Assembly: GCA_022410635.1 (NCBI GenBank)
Contig: JAJVDF010000125.1
Coordinates: 316,032-380,031, forward strand
Origin: Tretioscincus oriximinensis
Lineage: Eukaryota; Chordata; Lepidosauria; Squamata; Gymnophthalmidae
Direction of reading: 5' to 3'
DNA length: 64,000 nt
Part shown: positions 10,491 to 21,785 of the stretch, one piece after another
How the letters are laid out: each line of letters begins with the position of its first letter
Position numbering within the stretch: the stretch's first letter is position 1
Position numbers and translations under genes: made by a program
Notes under the pieces: model-generated
What the model was told of the DNA's origin: nothing
The model's input: the letters and a program-made list of their open reading frames with translations, nothing else
Database searches by the model: none

Positions 10491-12564
10491 ACTGCGAGGT
10501 ATTTATTAAAACTATCATCTTCTGGGGGCAATGTTGTTTTCATACACAAATAACAGAGGTCTTATTCCCACTCCAAGGACAAAGAGAAATCCTGGCAAAC
10601 AATCTTACAGTTTGTCAATAGTTAGAATATTGTTTCAGAAATAAATAATTTTTTGAAAGCACAGATCAACTATCAGTTATTGTACAGTTTTATTCTTTCG
10701 GCAAACAATTTTTGAGACATTCTGAGATAGATCATATTTACTGATCTCAAAACAACATTTGATTCTCTCAAAATGAAATTCTTATGAAACAAATTAAGGA
10801 CTTCTGTAGACAGAGGACTCTTGTATCTGATAAACAACATCATATCAAGAATCTTCTGTTTAAATATGGTGTACACGGAAGGTATCTTGTCATTTTCCAT
10901 CTCTGTTACAAAAATATTTAGACAAGGGTTGTATCCTCACCACATCACTTTTTGTGTTTTAAGGACTACTATTGCATCTATTCATTAATTACGCTGCTTT
11001 TAAACCGTATCTTAATCAGAATTTAATAGATTACAAAGATATCCCTGAAATACAGTAAAGAAAATGACTGTGAATCAATATATGTGCAAGATGTTGGCTT
11101 CTTCCATAGTAAACATGATAGACTGCTTCCACGCAAAAGTGGAGGCCATTACAGTCTCCAAAGTGAGGCCAATACTCTTTGGCAGCCATTTCAGTTTTCA
11201 ATTAATTACATTATTAATGATCAGGGAAAGTTTATTCAGATCACTTACAAATATGTATTTAAAGTCTGCTCTTTCCTAATGTGAGACCCTAGGGTATAGC
11301 ATATGGTGGTAAATAAAAATAAGTAATAAAATAATGGAAACCACCTTAGGTATTTGCCTATTTCTGAATTTTATATGGTAATTCTCTTTGAAAGGGGGTT
11401 TGTAGATTTTAGTAAGCAACAAGTATGATGAAAATAGTAAAGAACACAGAAAAAATACTAGCAAAAATGCATAATGCATTTAAAATAAAGAGAACAAATA
11501 AATAGAATACTGCCCCACAGACTGAAAAAAGAGACACTCCTCAGGAAATAAGTTGATAGATCTACCCACTTTCTAATGTTATCCACAGAATCTCATGAGC
11601 ATTCAACAAACATTAAACCAAATTAATTAGAATATATATAGTACAAAGTTTTGGAAAACAGTCAGCTTATTTCTGAAATAAGTTTTCTCTCCTCTTGCTT
11701 TTTATCTGCATGTATTACTAGTAAAAACTGAATGCACTCTCAAAAGAAGCTCATAAATTTGCATTAAAACACTTCATGCATAAGTAAAATACATACAAAT
11801 AGTTTAGTTTAATAAATAATGTCCAGCAAATTTATCTCAAAAAGAGTAATGCATAATTGAATGCTGCCTGAGGGAAAGTTCAGTCTGATCACTGACAATG
11901 TATTCATGTTTTTCTTGACTTCTTAAATCACAATGTGAACCACAAAACGAAATATGACAGGTGTTAATGTTGTATGCTTTTGTATTTAAACTTTCACCTT
12001 CTAAAATGCAGAACTTGGCCTGGTCGTTATGTGGATAGTAATATGTTGCCTCTTTGAGAACAGACCAAATTCATATTCAGCTGATAAATCCTCTAAACTT
12101 TATTAAAATCAAAACAAACCTGCATTAGCAGAGCTTTGCATTTTTCTAAGCCTCCAATAGCTTTAATGTACAAAGAATCTGAAGCCAACAAACATGAATT
12201 GCTCTGGGAAATGCAATCATTTCCTAAATTTGTAACCACAGAACTTTCTGCACTCACCTTTACTTTTCCAGGAAAGGATGAGACACATTTATCATGGAAC
12301 AAGCAATCCATTCCAGTTGGGATAGGTTATTAATGAAGTGGGACAAGGTCTGTTTTCATCCTGGTACCTTTTATGTACATATCTTAAAGGCAATTGTAGG
12401 CACTGAAGGTTGAGGAGTTTTATTCTTCACCCTTGGAGTTTCTGGCCAGGACATTTTTGGGATAAGCCATTTTCAACAAAACATTCTGGTCTGGACCACC
12501 ACTGAAAAGTGACACTTGTGGTATAGCTTAGCCCAGTCCATGTTTCAGATAACGTGGATATGTG
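10491..12564. other. AT-rich unique sequence
   Basis: Several chance frames (for example 11064-11279) lack any family feature. I see no exon or named repeat. Confidence 0.45.
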
Positions 12565-13067
12565 TGACTGCTGACCAAAACAGCTGGCCGGACTCACATC
12601 ACGCCGGACCTGAAAGAACTGCACTGGCTGCCAATTTGCTACCGAGCCCAATTCAAGGTATTAACTCTAACCTTTAAGCCTTACATGACTTAGGCCCCAA
12701 ATATCTAAAGGAACGCCTTCTCCCATATGAGCCTGCTCATGCCCTAAGATCTGCAGGGGAGGCCCTCCGGACTGTACCACCACTCTTAGTGGCAGAGAGG
12801 GTGGGAACCAGGAATAGGGCCTTCTCTGTGGCAGTCCCAGACTATGGAATAGTCTCCCCCTTGAGATGCATCATTCACCATCTCTGTGCACTTTCAGAAA
12901 ATGCTTAAAGACGCACCTCTTTGGCCTGGCCTTTGGCTAGAAAACTACTGTCTCCTCCCCATTTTTAGAAGAGGCTGTTTTTAATGTATTAAAATTATGG
13001 TTTTGTTGTTAACTGCCCTGAGACCTATGGGTATAGGGTGGTATAAAAATGTAAATAAATAAATATG
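12565..13067 (+). mobile_element. L2 LINE 3' fragment
   Basis: This is homologous to the end of the L2 copy at 16085-17995. It starts GACTGCTGACCAAAACAGCT, encodes remnants of the ELHWLPI and YLKERLLPYEPAHALRSAGE stretches in broken frames, and ends in CTGCCCTGAGACCTATGGG and AAATAAATAAAT. It corresponds to roughly the last 500 bp of the element, including the end of the reverse-transcriptase ORF. Indels break the frame. Confidence 0.9.
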
Positions 13068-13400
13068 CTATGACTTATCTAGGAACGAATTGCAAAGCCT
13101 GCAAAAATACGAGTTGGGAAGACAAGGGGTGGAGACAGAAGCTGGCAGAGATAGCAGGTAAGCCACAGGCCTTGTGAAGACAAATGGACCAAATGCCTGT
13201 TGATGGGGTCAGAAGGGTGGGCCATGGGATTCATGGTGGATAGGTGTGCATGGCATGGGTCTCTTGATGGTGGCAGCTGAAGGCAAGCCACTGGCTTTTG
13301 GCAGTGGCGGACCATGAGCCTATCACCAATAGCGATGTGCCTATGGCAATGGCAGACTTTGGAACACTGAACTCAGTGATACCTTTTTATTAATGGTACA
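13068..13400. other. GC-richer block of unknown origin next to L2
   Basis: A purine- and G-rich stretch contains GGTGG and ATGG repeats and an imperfect GGCAGTGGCGG/GGCAATGGCAG pair. It could be a decayed repeat. No gene is recognised. Confidence 0.35.
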
Positions 13401-16084
13401 GATATGATTGAATATAGTAAGAGTCTGTGCTATGAATTGTGGCCATAATTCTGCTTAAGCCAAAGGCATTTGGTTAACTAAGTCAATACTCCTTAGTTGT
13501 GTGGAAAAGACAGGGCATCGAAAGCACCAGAAATTCTGGTTTTTTCCATCAAACTTTCCTGTTTTGTATCTGAGACAAAATCTGGGACGTTAGGTCATGG
13601 ACATTTGTCTACTTTTTTATGGGATGATCTCATTTTTTGCTACTGCTACAGTTTAACCATTTTGCTATACTGGATTTGGGATTGCATTTGCAATTTTTTT
13701 CCTAATTAGAAGATTTAATGACATGCAAACTTGGAATTCAGAGACAGACAGGCATTTTATTCCATGTGGAATTTTACTAATTCCCATTTTGATGTGATGT
13801 GGCCCAATCATATAATCTTGACTTAACTACAAAATGTGCTACATTTGTGAATTATTATCTGTGTTTGTTATTGTTATATATTTATCTTCAACATAAAACT
13901 ACAAGTGTTACCTTTTTATTTTTCTGCATTCCTTATTTAATGTATTCCTTTACCAATGATGATGATGATAAAATTGTATCATATTGTTATTGTTTACCAT
14001 TATCATTACCATCATTATCGGTAAGGAAACATAATTCTTATTTTAAATTGTGGGAAAATCAGAATCATGCTCAGTGTTTTGTAGGTGGCCCAATCAATAT
14101 CATCAAATCCCTAGAGTGTGATACAAAAGAAACACTGAAAATCCTTTGGAAAGCTTTATCATGCTGGAGTTGTTTATAGGATTCTCAAGGGCTCTGTCTT
14201 TGATGGATTATTTAGTCCCTTAGTTTACCTTGGAAACATTATATAGTTGCATAGTAACAAGATGTCATCACATTTTACTGCTAATATAACCAACTGAACT
14301 ATTTGTTCAGCACCTCATCCATGGTTTACCTGAAAAAAACAGGTGCTTCTTTTGATCAATTGTTTCCCCTTAACAACTTTATCACTCATTTTATTGCTGC
14401 TCCCATTTTCTTTTTCCCCATCTAAAGAAATTCTCAAGCATTGCTTGTTAACTCCCCCCTTCTACTGAAACTGGCGTTCACTTACAATGTTCCCATCTTA
14501 GTGAGTGAATTGTTTATTTCTGTGTTGTTTTGATGTAGTATTTTATTAGAAGAATCAACAGTCTTTATCTCTCAGATTTATCTTTCTCAGTCTGTAAATC
14601 TTAGATTGCGTGTTGAATCATTACATCTGTGTTTTTGTCATGTCTACGGCCAACCTTTCTGTTTTGGGGTAATTTACAGCACAATCTTACTTTACATCTG
14701 ATAAGGGGGTGGGAATCCAAACTCCACAAAGCTCAATGGGGCTTCATCAAGGTAGCTTGTACAGTATTTGTAGCAATGACTGTTGCAAGAAATGATAAAC
14801 TATTAAGTGCATTTAAAAGTTCAAATTTACAATGGAAAAAATCTAAATGGAATAAAAAGCACATCCCTCAAAAAGGAGATAACAACAACAACATTATTTA
14901 AGAAATTGGAATAACATCCAATAACAATCAAGATGTAGGGAATAAAATGGGGCAGTAAATCAGGATAAAGGCAGGTTGAACAGCAATGTACACTTGTGTA
15001 CCCATATGACAAGGGAGAAATTAAGATGAAGAACCACCCAGACACAGGAAATCCATGGTTATTTCTAATGTTCATTAAACGAACAACAACAACAAAAACA
15101 CTACAGCTGCATTCAGACACTGTTTATTTATTCTGTAGTATTTTAATGTTGTCAAGTAAGGTGCTGTCTATATGATTTTATTCTGGAATATCCATGCCTT
15201 ATTCTAGGATATCCAAATTTTACAGAACAAGTAAATGATGATTGGCTATCATCAATGCCTTTTCAAAATTATTTAAATTATGAAGGTGCTTTTTGTGTGA
15301 TGAATAAAGTTCAGAATAATAAATCCCCTCCCAGAAGCACTGATGCCTTGATGCTTCCTACAATGCTTCTTTGGATACATCCAACTGAACTTGGGATGAA
15401 CCAGGCAATTTAAATATAGACAGTTCTATCCCATTCTTGCAGCAACCTTTCCTGTGTCTGTGTGGGGTAGGTTCCTTTTCCCAAGATAGAGCATTCTGCC
15501 CCGTTGAGGAAAAATAGCAACTGAGTAAAGAAAGGACCATAGATTCCTCTCAGTGGTACTTCACCAATTTCCAAAAATTATCCTGAAGCAAACTATTTTG
15601 GGCCCGTACCATACGTACACAGTAGATTTTCCACTGGAACAAGCAAGACCTCAGAGATGTCAATAAATGCCCAAAGACATGCCTGATCCTGATTTGTTGT
15701 ACAACCACCTGACTTCTTTTACATTTTCAGACAAGCCTCAGCTTGCTTAGGAAAATCCAATATGGCTTTTCCTTGCTTCAGTTTAAAACCATGTTTTTGA
15801 GTGCCAGAACTCCATTGTCTTCTTCGCACACCTGAGAGTAATGCCAGCCAGGTTCCAAATTGTAATCAAATTATACCTCTAAGCTGTTTGTCTTGAGTTC
15901 CTCAACATCTTACTACCTACTTGGGGGTTCACTGAAGGTTTGCTTACTACAGTCAAAATATAAGACAGATAACTGCTTCTGCTTTTCATGCTATTGCACT
16001 GCCATTTGGGCAACACAATAAGTTGCCCAGCAAATCCCAGCAAGAATTTAACTGAACACAGGTTAAAGCACATTATCCTGCCTA
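13401..16084. other. AT-rich unique sequence
   Basis: There is no exon. A frame of 126 codons at 13799-14179 is hydrophobic only because of TTA/ATT composition and has no family motif. ATGATGATGATAAAAT near 13959 is a short ATG run. Confidence 0.45.
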
Positions 16085-17995
16085 CCATGTGGCAGTGGTG
16101 GCAGCAAAAAAGAAATATTTCTCTGCTACCATTGTGTCCTCAAGTAGCCGTCCAGCAGAGCTCTTTCGAGTGGTGAATGGCCTGATAAGATCTAGCCCGG
16201 GACAGCAAGGGCAAAGGCCACCCAATACCTGCTGTGACAATTTTGCAAGGCACATTGAGGGTAAAGTTGCTCATATTTGTCTGGGATTGGATGCCACTTT
16301 TGTGAATGGCCAGAGGAAGTGTCCAGAGAACCTTCTGGTCTTGTTATCTTGGATCAGTTTCAATTGTTGTGCCCTGATGATGTGGACAAGCTGCTTGTTG
16401 GGGTTCATCCAACTTCATGCCCTCTGGATCCTTGCCCTTCCTGGCTGGTAAAAGCCAGTCAGCAGGGTATGACTGGGTGAGTCCAGGGAGTAGTGAATGC
16501 AACTTTGAGGGATGTGGTGGTCCCGCTGGCTCTTAAAGAAGTGGTGGTGCACCCTCTCCTCAAGAAGCCTTCCCTGGACCCAGAAGTGTTAAACAACACA
16601 AGAAAGGTGTGGCTAACACACCTTTCCTGGGCAGGGTTCTGGAGGGGGCCATGGCTGTTCAACTGTAGGCATGCTTGGAAGAAATGGATTTTCTCGACCC
16701 ATTTCAATCTGGTTTCAGGCCTGGTCATGGCACAGAAACCAGCTTGGTTGCACAGCTTGGTTGCCCTGATGATCTCTTGGAGAGGGATGGGGGCAATGCA
16801 ACCCTGTTGGTTCTCCTGGACCTCTCAGTGGCTTTTGATACCATGGTCAATGGTATCCTTCTTGAGAAGCTACAGAGTTTAGGAGTGGTTGGCAATGCAC
16901 TGCAGTGGTTCTGCTCCTATCTCCAAGGCCACTTCCAGAGAGCGGTGGTGGGGGAGTCTTGCTCAATACTTGTGAAGTTCCTCAGGGATCGATCCTCTCC
17001 CCATGCTGTTCAATATCTATATGAAGCCACTGGGAGAGGTCATCAGGAGATTTGGAGTGAAGTGTCATCAATACGCAGATCACACTCAGCTCTATCTCTC
17101 TGTTACATCTGAATCAGAAGAGGTGGTTGAAGTGCTTGACAGGTGCCTGGAAGCAGTAATGGGCTGGATGGGGGCCAATAAATTGAAGCTGAATCCAGAT
17201 AAGATGGAGGTGCTGTGTGTTGGAGCATCCCAAATTCATGAAGTGGGGAGACACCCTGTCCTTGGTGGGGTAGAATTGCCCAATAAAGGACAGGGGCAAC
17301 ATTTTGGGGTGCTCCTGGACCCTGCCCTAACACTTGAGGACAAGGTGAGAGCGGTGGCCAGGAGTGCCTACTTCCATTTGCATTTGGTTTGCCAGTTGTG
17401 GCCACTTCTGAACAAGAATGATTCAGCCACAGTAATCCACACTCTGGTAACTTCCAGACTGGACTATTGTAATGCGCTCTTTATGGGGCTGCCCTTGAAA
17501 ATAGTTCGGAAGCTGCAGTTGGTGCAAAATGCAGCAGCTAGACTGCTGACCAGAACGGCTGGCCAGGCACACATCACACCGGTCTTGAAAGAGCTGCATT
17601 GGCCCTAAATAACTTGGGCCCCAAATATCTAAAGAAACGCCTTCTCCCATACCAACCTGCCCATGCCTTAAGATCTGCAGGGGTGGCCTCGTCGTTGTAC
17701 CACCCCTTTCTACAGCTAGGGGAGTGGGAACCCGGGGTAGGGCCTTCTCGGTGGCTGCCCCCAGTCTATGGAATAGTCTTCCCCTCAAGGTGCGTCTGCC
17801 ATCATTACTGTATTCTTTTAGATCTCTGAAGACGCACCTCTTCAACCTGGCCTTTGGCTAACGGAATGTTGTTTCTCTTCTGACTTTTCGATATTGCATT
17901 ATGCTGTTTTAATGTGAATTTTGGATTGATGTTTTTGTTGTTTGCCGCCCTGAGACCTTTGGGTATGGGGTGGGGTATAAATATAAATAAATAAG
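16085..17995 (+). mobile_element. L2-clade LINE, 5'-truncated, ORF2 decayed
   Basis: Pieces in several frames give an L2 reverse transcriptase in the right order. Near 16100 is AKKKYFSATIVSSSSRPAEL, the linker after the endonuclease. Near 16400 is TSCPLDPCPSWLVKA. At 16520-16600 come LKEVVVHPLLKKPSLDPEVL and the following region, then FQSGFRPGHGTETSLVAQL (about 16705-16760) and LLDLSVAFDTM (about 16810). VPQGSILSP follows near 16980, reachable only in another frame, and LFNIYMKPLGEVIRRFG. The catalytic box reads QYADHTQLYLS (17065-17100) where active L2 has YADD, so the second aspartate is lost. The thumb region follows to LKELHWP (17608), then the degraded C-terminus. The 3' end has GCCGCCCTGAGACCTTTGGG and AAATAAATAAG. 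It is clearly inactive. Confidence 0.95.
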
Positions 17996-19054
17996 TAAAT
18001 AAGTTTGGAAGGGTTTCACTCCAGAATATTGCTAAATGGGGTTAGGCAAGCATTGTGAGAAAATAGACCATGATTTTTCTAGTCTGGCCCAGGACATTTC
18101 AGTCTTCTCAAAAGTGAGGTGCAGAAGGATACAAGATATTTCTTCTCAAGGATGGTCTCTTTGCTCTCTACGTATAATCCTTTTTGCTACTGATAGTGTG
18201 AAAGAATAATTTACATTTCATGTTCATTGCACAGCTTCCTGGTATTCCGTCCTTAGCCTTATGATCTATAGCAGTGATTTCTTTTAAAGTGAATATATCA
18301 CTCATCTATTACTAGCCCTGTTTTAATTTCCTCTCCAGCTTGCTCTGCAAATAAAAGACTCCTGACTGTTTTTAATTTTCTGCTCTGACAGTAGAAGACA
18401 TATTTGCATGATTAAAATGCCAGATATCTTCATAATTGTTATCAATTATGCTAATTAATAGAAAATAGCAGTGGATTTATACAGAAGAGACTAGCATTCT
18501 AAATCTTTATTAATATCAAGTTGTCTATAAACTCTTGTTCCTTCCACACTCTGCACCCTTTCCTCTCCCTTAAGTTTGTATATAATTAATATTCCCTTCT
18601 CCAGTAAGTGCTGTACAGACTTAACAGTATGAATCACAGATTCATCAACCTTTCAAGTTCAGGATTTAAGAAGCAGTTTTCTGCTGAAGGCATTGCACTC
18701 ATTAAGTGGTTGAATTATCCAATTTCCATGTAGTTTTCTTATGGTCACATATCTTATAAATTGACACTATGATGAACGTATTCACAAATTGTAATTTGTT
18801 GAAAGAGAGCATATCCATAAGAACCATAGTTGTGAGTCTGGCATAATTACCGTGTACAGGTATAGGATCCATGAGAGGTACCTCTCACTTTCTACGTTTC
18901 CTACATCACCAGGTTTGTTATTGGCTCTTTAGCAGCCCGGTCAGCGTGTTAAGGCTGGGCTTTTCACCGTTCCACTTGAATCAGCGGACCAGGTCTGATC
19001 ACCTCATGTAGAGCTTAGGCGCTCCATTCTTATTATTTGGGCCAGTGGCTACCA
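17996..19054. other. Unique sequence, candidate conserved noncoding DNA
   Basis: From about 18180 to 18620 the DNA is AT-rich with an octamer-like ATTTGCATGATTAAAAT and ATTATGCTAATTAATAG, motifs that POU and homeodomain proteins bind. No repeat is recognised in that part. Conservation cannot be tested here. Confidence 0.35.
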
Positions 19055-19375
19055 CAGACTTCTTAGATCATAAGAGCATAGGAACGTAGGAGGAGCCTTG
19101 CTGAGCGGTATGGGAGCCCATCTGGTCTGGCATTCTGTCTCACACAGTAGCCCTCCAATTGTGTCGGGGCAGTCTGGAAAAGAGTAGGACAAAATTCTCA
19201 ACTGTTCTCGATGCCCTGCAGGTGGCATTTCAGGAATGCTGCCTGTTGCTCCATCTTGGAGGCAGTGTCAAGACATTCTTCCCAGTAGCTGATTGCATCC
19301 TTGGCTTCCGTGAACTTGTCTAATCCTGCCTTAAAGCTCTCCTGGCTATTAGCTATCCCCTTATATTTATCCTTC
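19055..19375 (-). mobile_element. CR1 LINE 3' end, reverse orientation
   Basis: The reverse complement carries the same CR1 3' UTR as 29924-30180 and 58995-59270: a GGATTAGACAAGTTCA block, CAACAGGCAGCATTCCTGAA, a GAGAACAGTTGAG block, TGTGTGAGACAGAATGCCAG, and GGCTCCTCCTACGTTCCTAT. Only the last few codons and the UTR remain. Confidence 0.88.
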
Positions 19376-20090
19376 TTTCTTCGAACAAGTTATATTAGGC
19401 TCTTAACAGTTCCCTTCAAATCTAGTCCAGTACAATTAATTCAATGTGGGTCAAACAATACAATGTTGAGTGTGGTGTTAGGATCATGGCTACTAGCAGC
19501 TGTCTATTAGNCCCCTACCCCAAATTTTAGCGTCCCCGATTATTCCTTGTCAGCCTTTCAGCATACTATGGTTAGCTGTGGTAATGTACAGATCAGGAAT
19601 ACAAGGTATTAGGAGGAAATAAATCACCCACTGTCTGATGTCCTACGTATCCGTGTCACATTTCCATGCTGATATGATGATTTTTCATAACTGGTGACAG
19701 GACTATGAAGCTAGAAACTACTTGCAATTGTGCTAATGTTGCCCAGTACATTGGGATGCAGACAGAATATTTAAACTGTCTTTTTCCTGCATGGGTTCTC
19801 CTGTAGAATTTGGCCTACATTTGTTCTGTATTGAGGCTTCTGCCTCAGCCCATTTGGGCTCTCCCCCTAAAGAATTTGGTTTACATTTATTCTGTATTNG
19901 GGGTGCTGCTGCAAACAGTGCCACCACCAGCCCCTTATTTTTTTTTAAAATGGTCAGAGTGGACAATTTTTGTCTCGGTATCAAGCAGACAGTGTCTAGA
20001 GGCTGTCCTTGTGCTTCAGGAGTCCCCCCCTTTTCAGTTTGGCCTAAACTCATTTTATGAACATCCGAATGGGTGGTATTTAAACTAGGG
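19376..20090. other. Unassigned sequence with a 65-bp imperfect tandem duplication
   Basis: The blocks starting AGAATTTGG at 19805 and 19870 are related (ACATTTGTTCTGTATT against ACATTTATTCTGTATT, and a shared GGGCTCTCC-like lead). No protein family is visible in the overlapping frames, which contain an N at 19899. Confidence 0.45.
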
Positions 20091-20707
20091 GTGCCGGTGG
20101 TCAGTCTTATATATATACAGATCTCTTATAATGTCCTTTGATTTTCTTGGGAGGTGCTCCTTGGCAATTGTGGTTGGTTGAGCACAGCATAGTCTATTGG
20201 GCCAGCTGCTTTGCTGCTACTTCACTTCACATCGGTTGAGTTCCCTGAGGCTGCCATGTACACTGCACTTGATGGGGTTGGGAAGCCGAGGAATGCGGTG
20301 GACTGAGCTGTGTTTGGAAGTTCGCCAGACAACCCATCACCAGGAAATGCCAGACGCTTTAGTTGCCCAGTTTGGTGAGACTGACCTGCCATCTTTTCAA
20401 AGTCCTGAACTGATACATATGATTACCAGTGACTTTGAGTCTTTGTTAAGGCAAATTTTAGGACTCAAATGGTTTTCATCTTGCCTGCTGGTGTGCAATC
20501 ACTGAAAGGGGGCAAAAGACTTTGGGGCCCTTAAGAGAATCTGCAGCTGTGTAAATTTTTTGTTGACTGTTGGGTTACTGACCATGCTGGTCGGTAATTA
20601 AATATGGTTATACAATTGCTTCAGCAGAGAACATGTTCTGGCCGGATGTTGTGCATTTATCTGCTGTGGATACAAAGGCATGGCTGTACAGTGTTTGTAA
20701 GACACTG
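20091..20707. other. Unassigned, possibly decayed retroelement
   Basis: Moderate GC, with a 102-codon frame (20197-20505) lacking a recognisable domain. Together with 21200-21690 it may be one old element split by the reverse L2 fragment, but I could not match it to a family. Confidence 0.3.
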
Positions 20708-21200
20708 ATTTATTTATTTATACTTATACCCCGCCCTATACCCAAAGGTCTCAGGGCAGCCAAAACAGTAAAACATTACTACAAAATTAAAACAGTATAA
20801 AACAATATTTAAAAGTAGGGACAGAGATGACATTTCTTCAGCCAAAGGCCAGGTAAAAGAGGTGTGTCTTCAAGGATCTTCTAAAACCATGCAATGAAGA
20901 TGACAGATGCATCTCGAGGGGGAGACTACTCCAAAGACAAGGGGAAACTACTGAGAAAGCCCTACCCCGGGTTCCAACTCCAATGGCTGTTGAAAGGGGT
21001 GGTACAACCAGGAGGGCCTCACCTGAAGATCTTAATGCATGGGCAGGTTGGTATGGGAGAAGGCGTTCCTTTAGATATTTGGGGCCCAAGTTTATTTAGG
21101 GCCTTGTAAGTTAAAGTCAACATCTTGAATTGGGCTCGATAGCAGATGGGCAGCCAGTGCAGCTCTTTCAAGGCCAGCATGATGTGTGTCCAGCAATGGT
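20708..21200 (-). mobile_element. L2 LINE 3' fragment, reverse orientation
   Basis: The minus strand encodes the L2 C-terminus, with YLKERLLPYQPAHALRSSGE, GRAFSVVSPCLWSSLPLEM and FRRSLKTHLFYLAFG (frame 20838-21089), preceded by LALKELHWLPICYRAQFKML in another frame. The plus-strand left edge starts TTTATTTATTTATACTTATA and holds the complement of the CCCTGAGACC 3' block. It is a typical 5'-truncated L2. Confidence 0.93.
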
Positions 21201-21690
21201 TATCACCATAGGAGTTTGTGGCGGGAGCGGCCATTTGCTGCTCTTGTGGTAGTTGTGTATCTTGGTTGGCCATTGAGGATAGTTAATAGCTGCATGAGCT
21301 AGCTATCCCATATTTGGTGGAGGACCCCCTTAAGGGGTTCATCATCACACGGTTGCCCTTGGGGAGGGGTTGGAAGCCTAACATGACCTTGATTGGGGGA
21401 GTGGGAGACTCAACATAATCTGCCATCTTGGGAGCCCCAGTAAAACCTCCTTGATCCTCCAGTGGTCCGTCTCAAGCAGGGCTGGGGGGAGATCACAGAG
21501 GTGCCAACTGGTGGCTGCCTTAAAGCATGGGCTGGGCAGAGTTGGGCACGTGAGCAAGATGGTATCTATCTGGTGCTGGGTGGTTTGGGCAAAGCTTGCA
21601 GGAGGCAAGCTTAAAGGTGTTGCCAGCCCAGATGTGGGCATGGCTTAAGTCCCTGGGTTCAACCTGATGAGCGGGCTGTGTGGGACTGTC
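21201..21690. other. GC-balanced unassigned sequence
   Basis: The chance frames show no family motif. The sequence is rich in CAGG, CTGG and TTGGG words, unlike the AT-rich unique DNA, so an old repeat is possible. Confidence 0.3.
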
Positions 21691-21785
21691 AACAAGATTT
21701 TATTTTATTTTATTTTATTTAAAAGATTTTTACCCCGCCCTTCCCCCCGAAGGTGTCCAGGGCGGCTTACAAAAATTAAAAAATT
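21691..21785 (-). mobile_element. SINE/LINE 3' tail fragment, reverse orientation
   Basis: (TTTTA)n is followed by TTTTTACCCCGCCCTTCCCC and GTGTCCAGGGCGGCTTACAA. This is the reverse of a GTAAGCCGCCCTGG...GGCGGGGTAAAAA 3' end, like that of L2-related elements but not identical to the L2 tail elsewhere in the window. Confidence 0.55.

Noticed and set aside
13799..14179. 126-codon frame as a membrane-protein exon
   Set aside because: Hydrophobicity follows from AT-rich codons. No conserved motif and no convincing splice sites.
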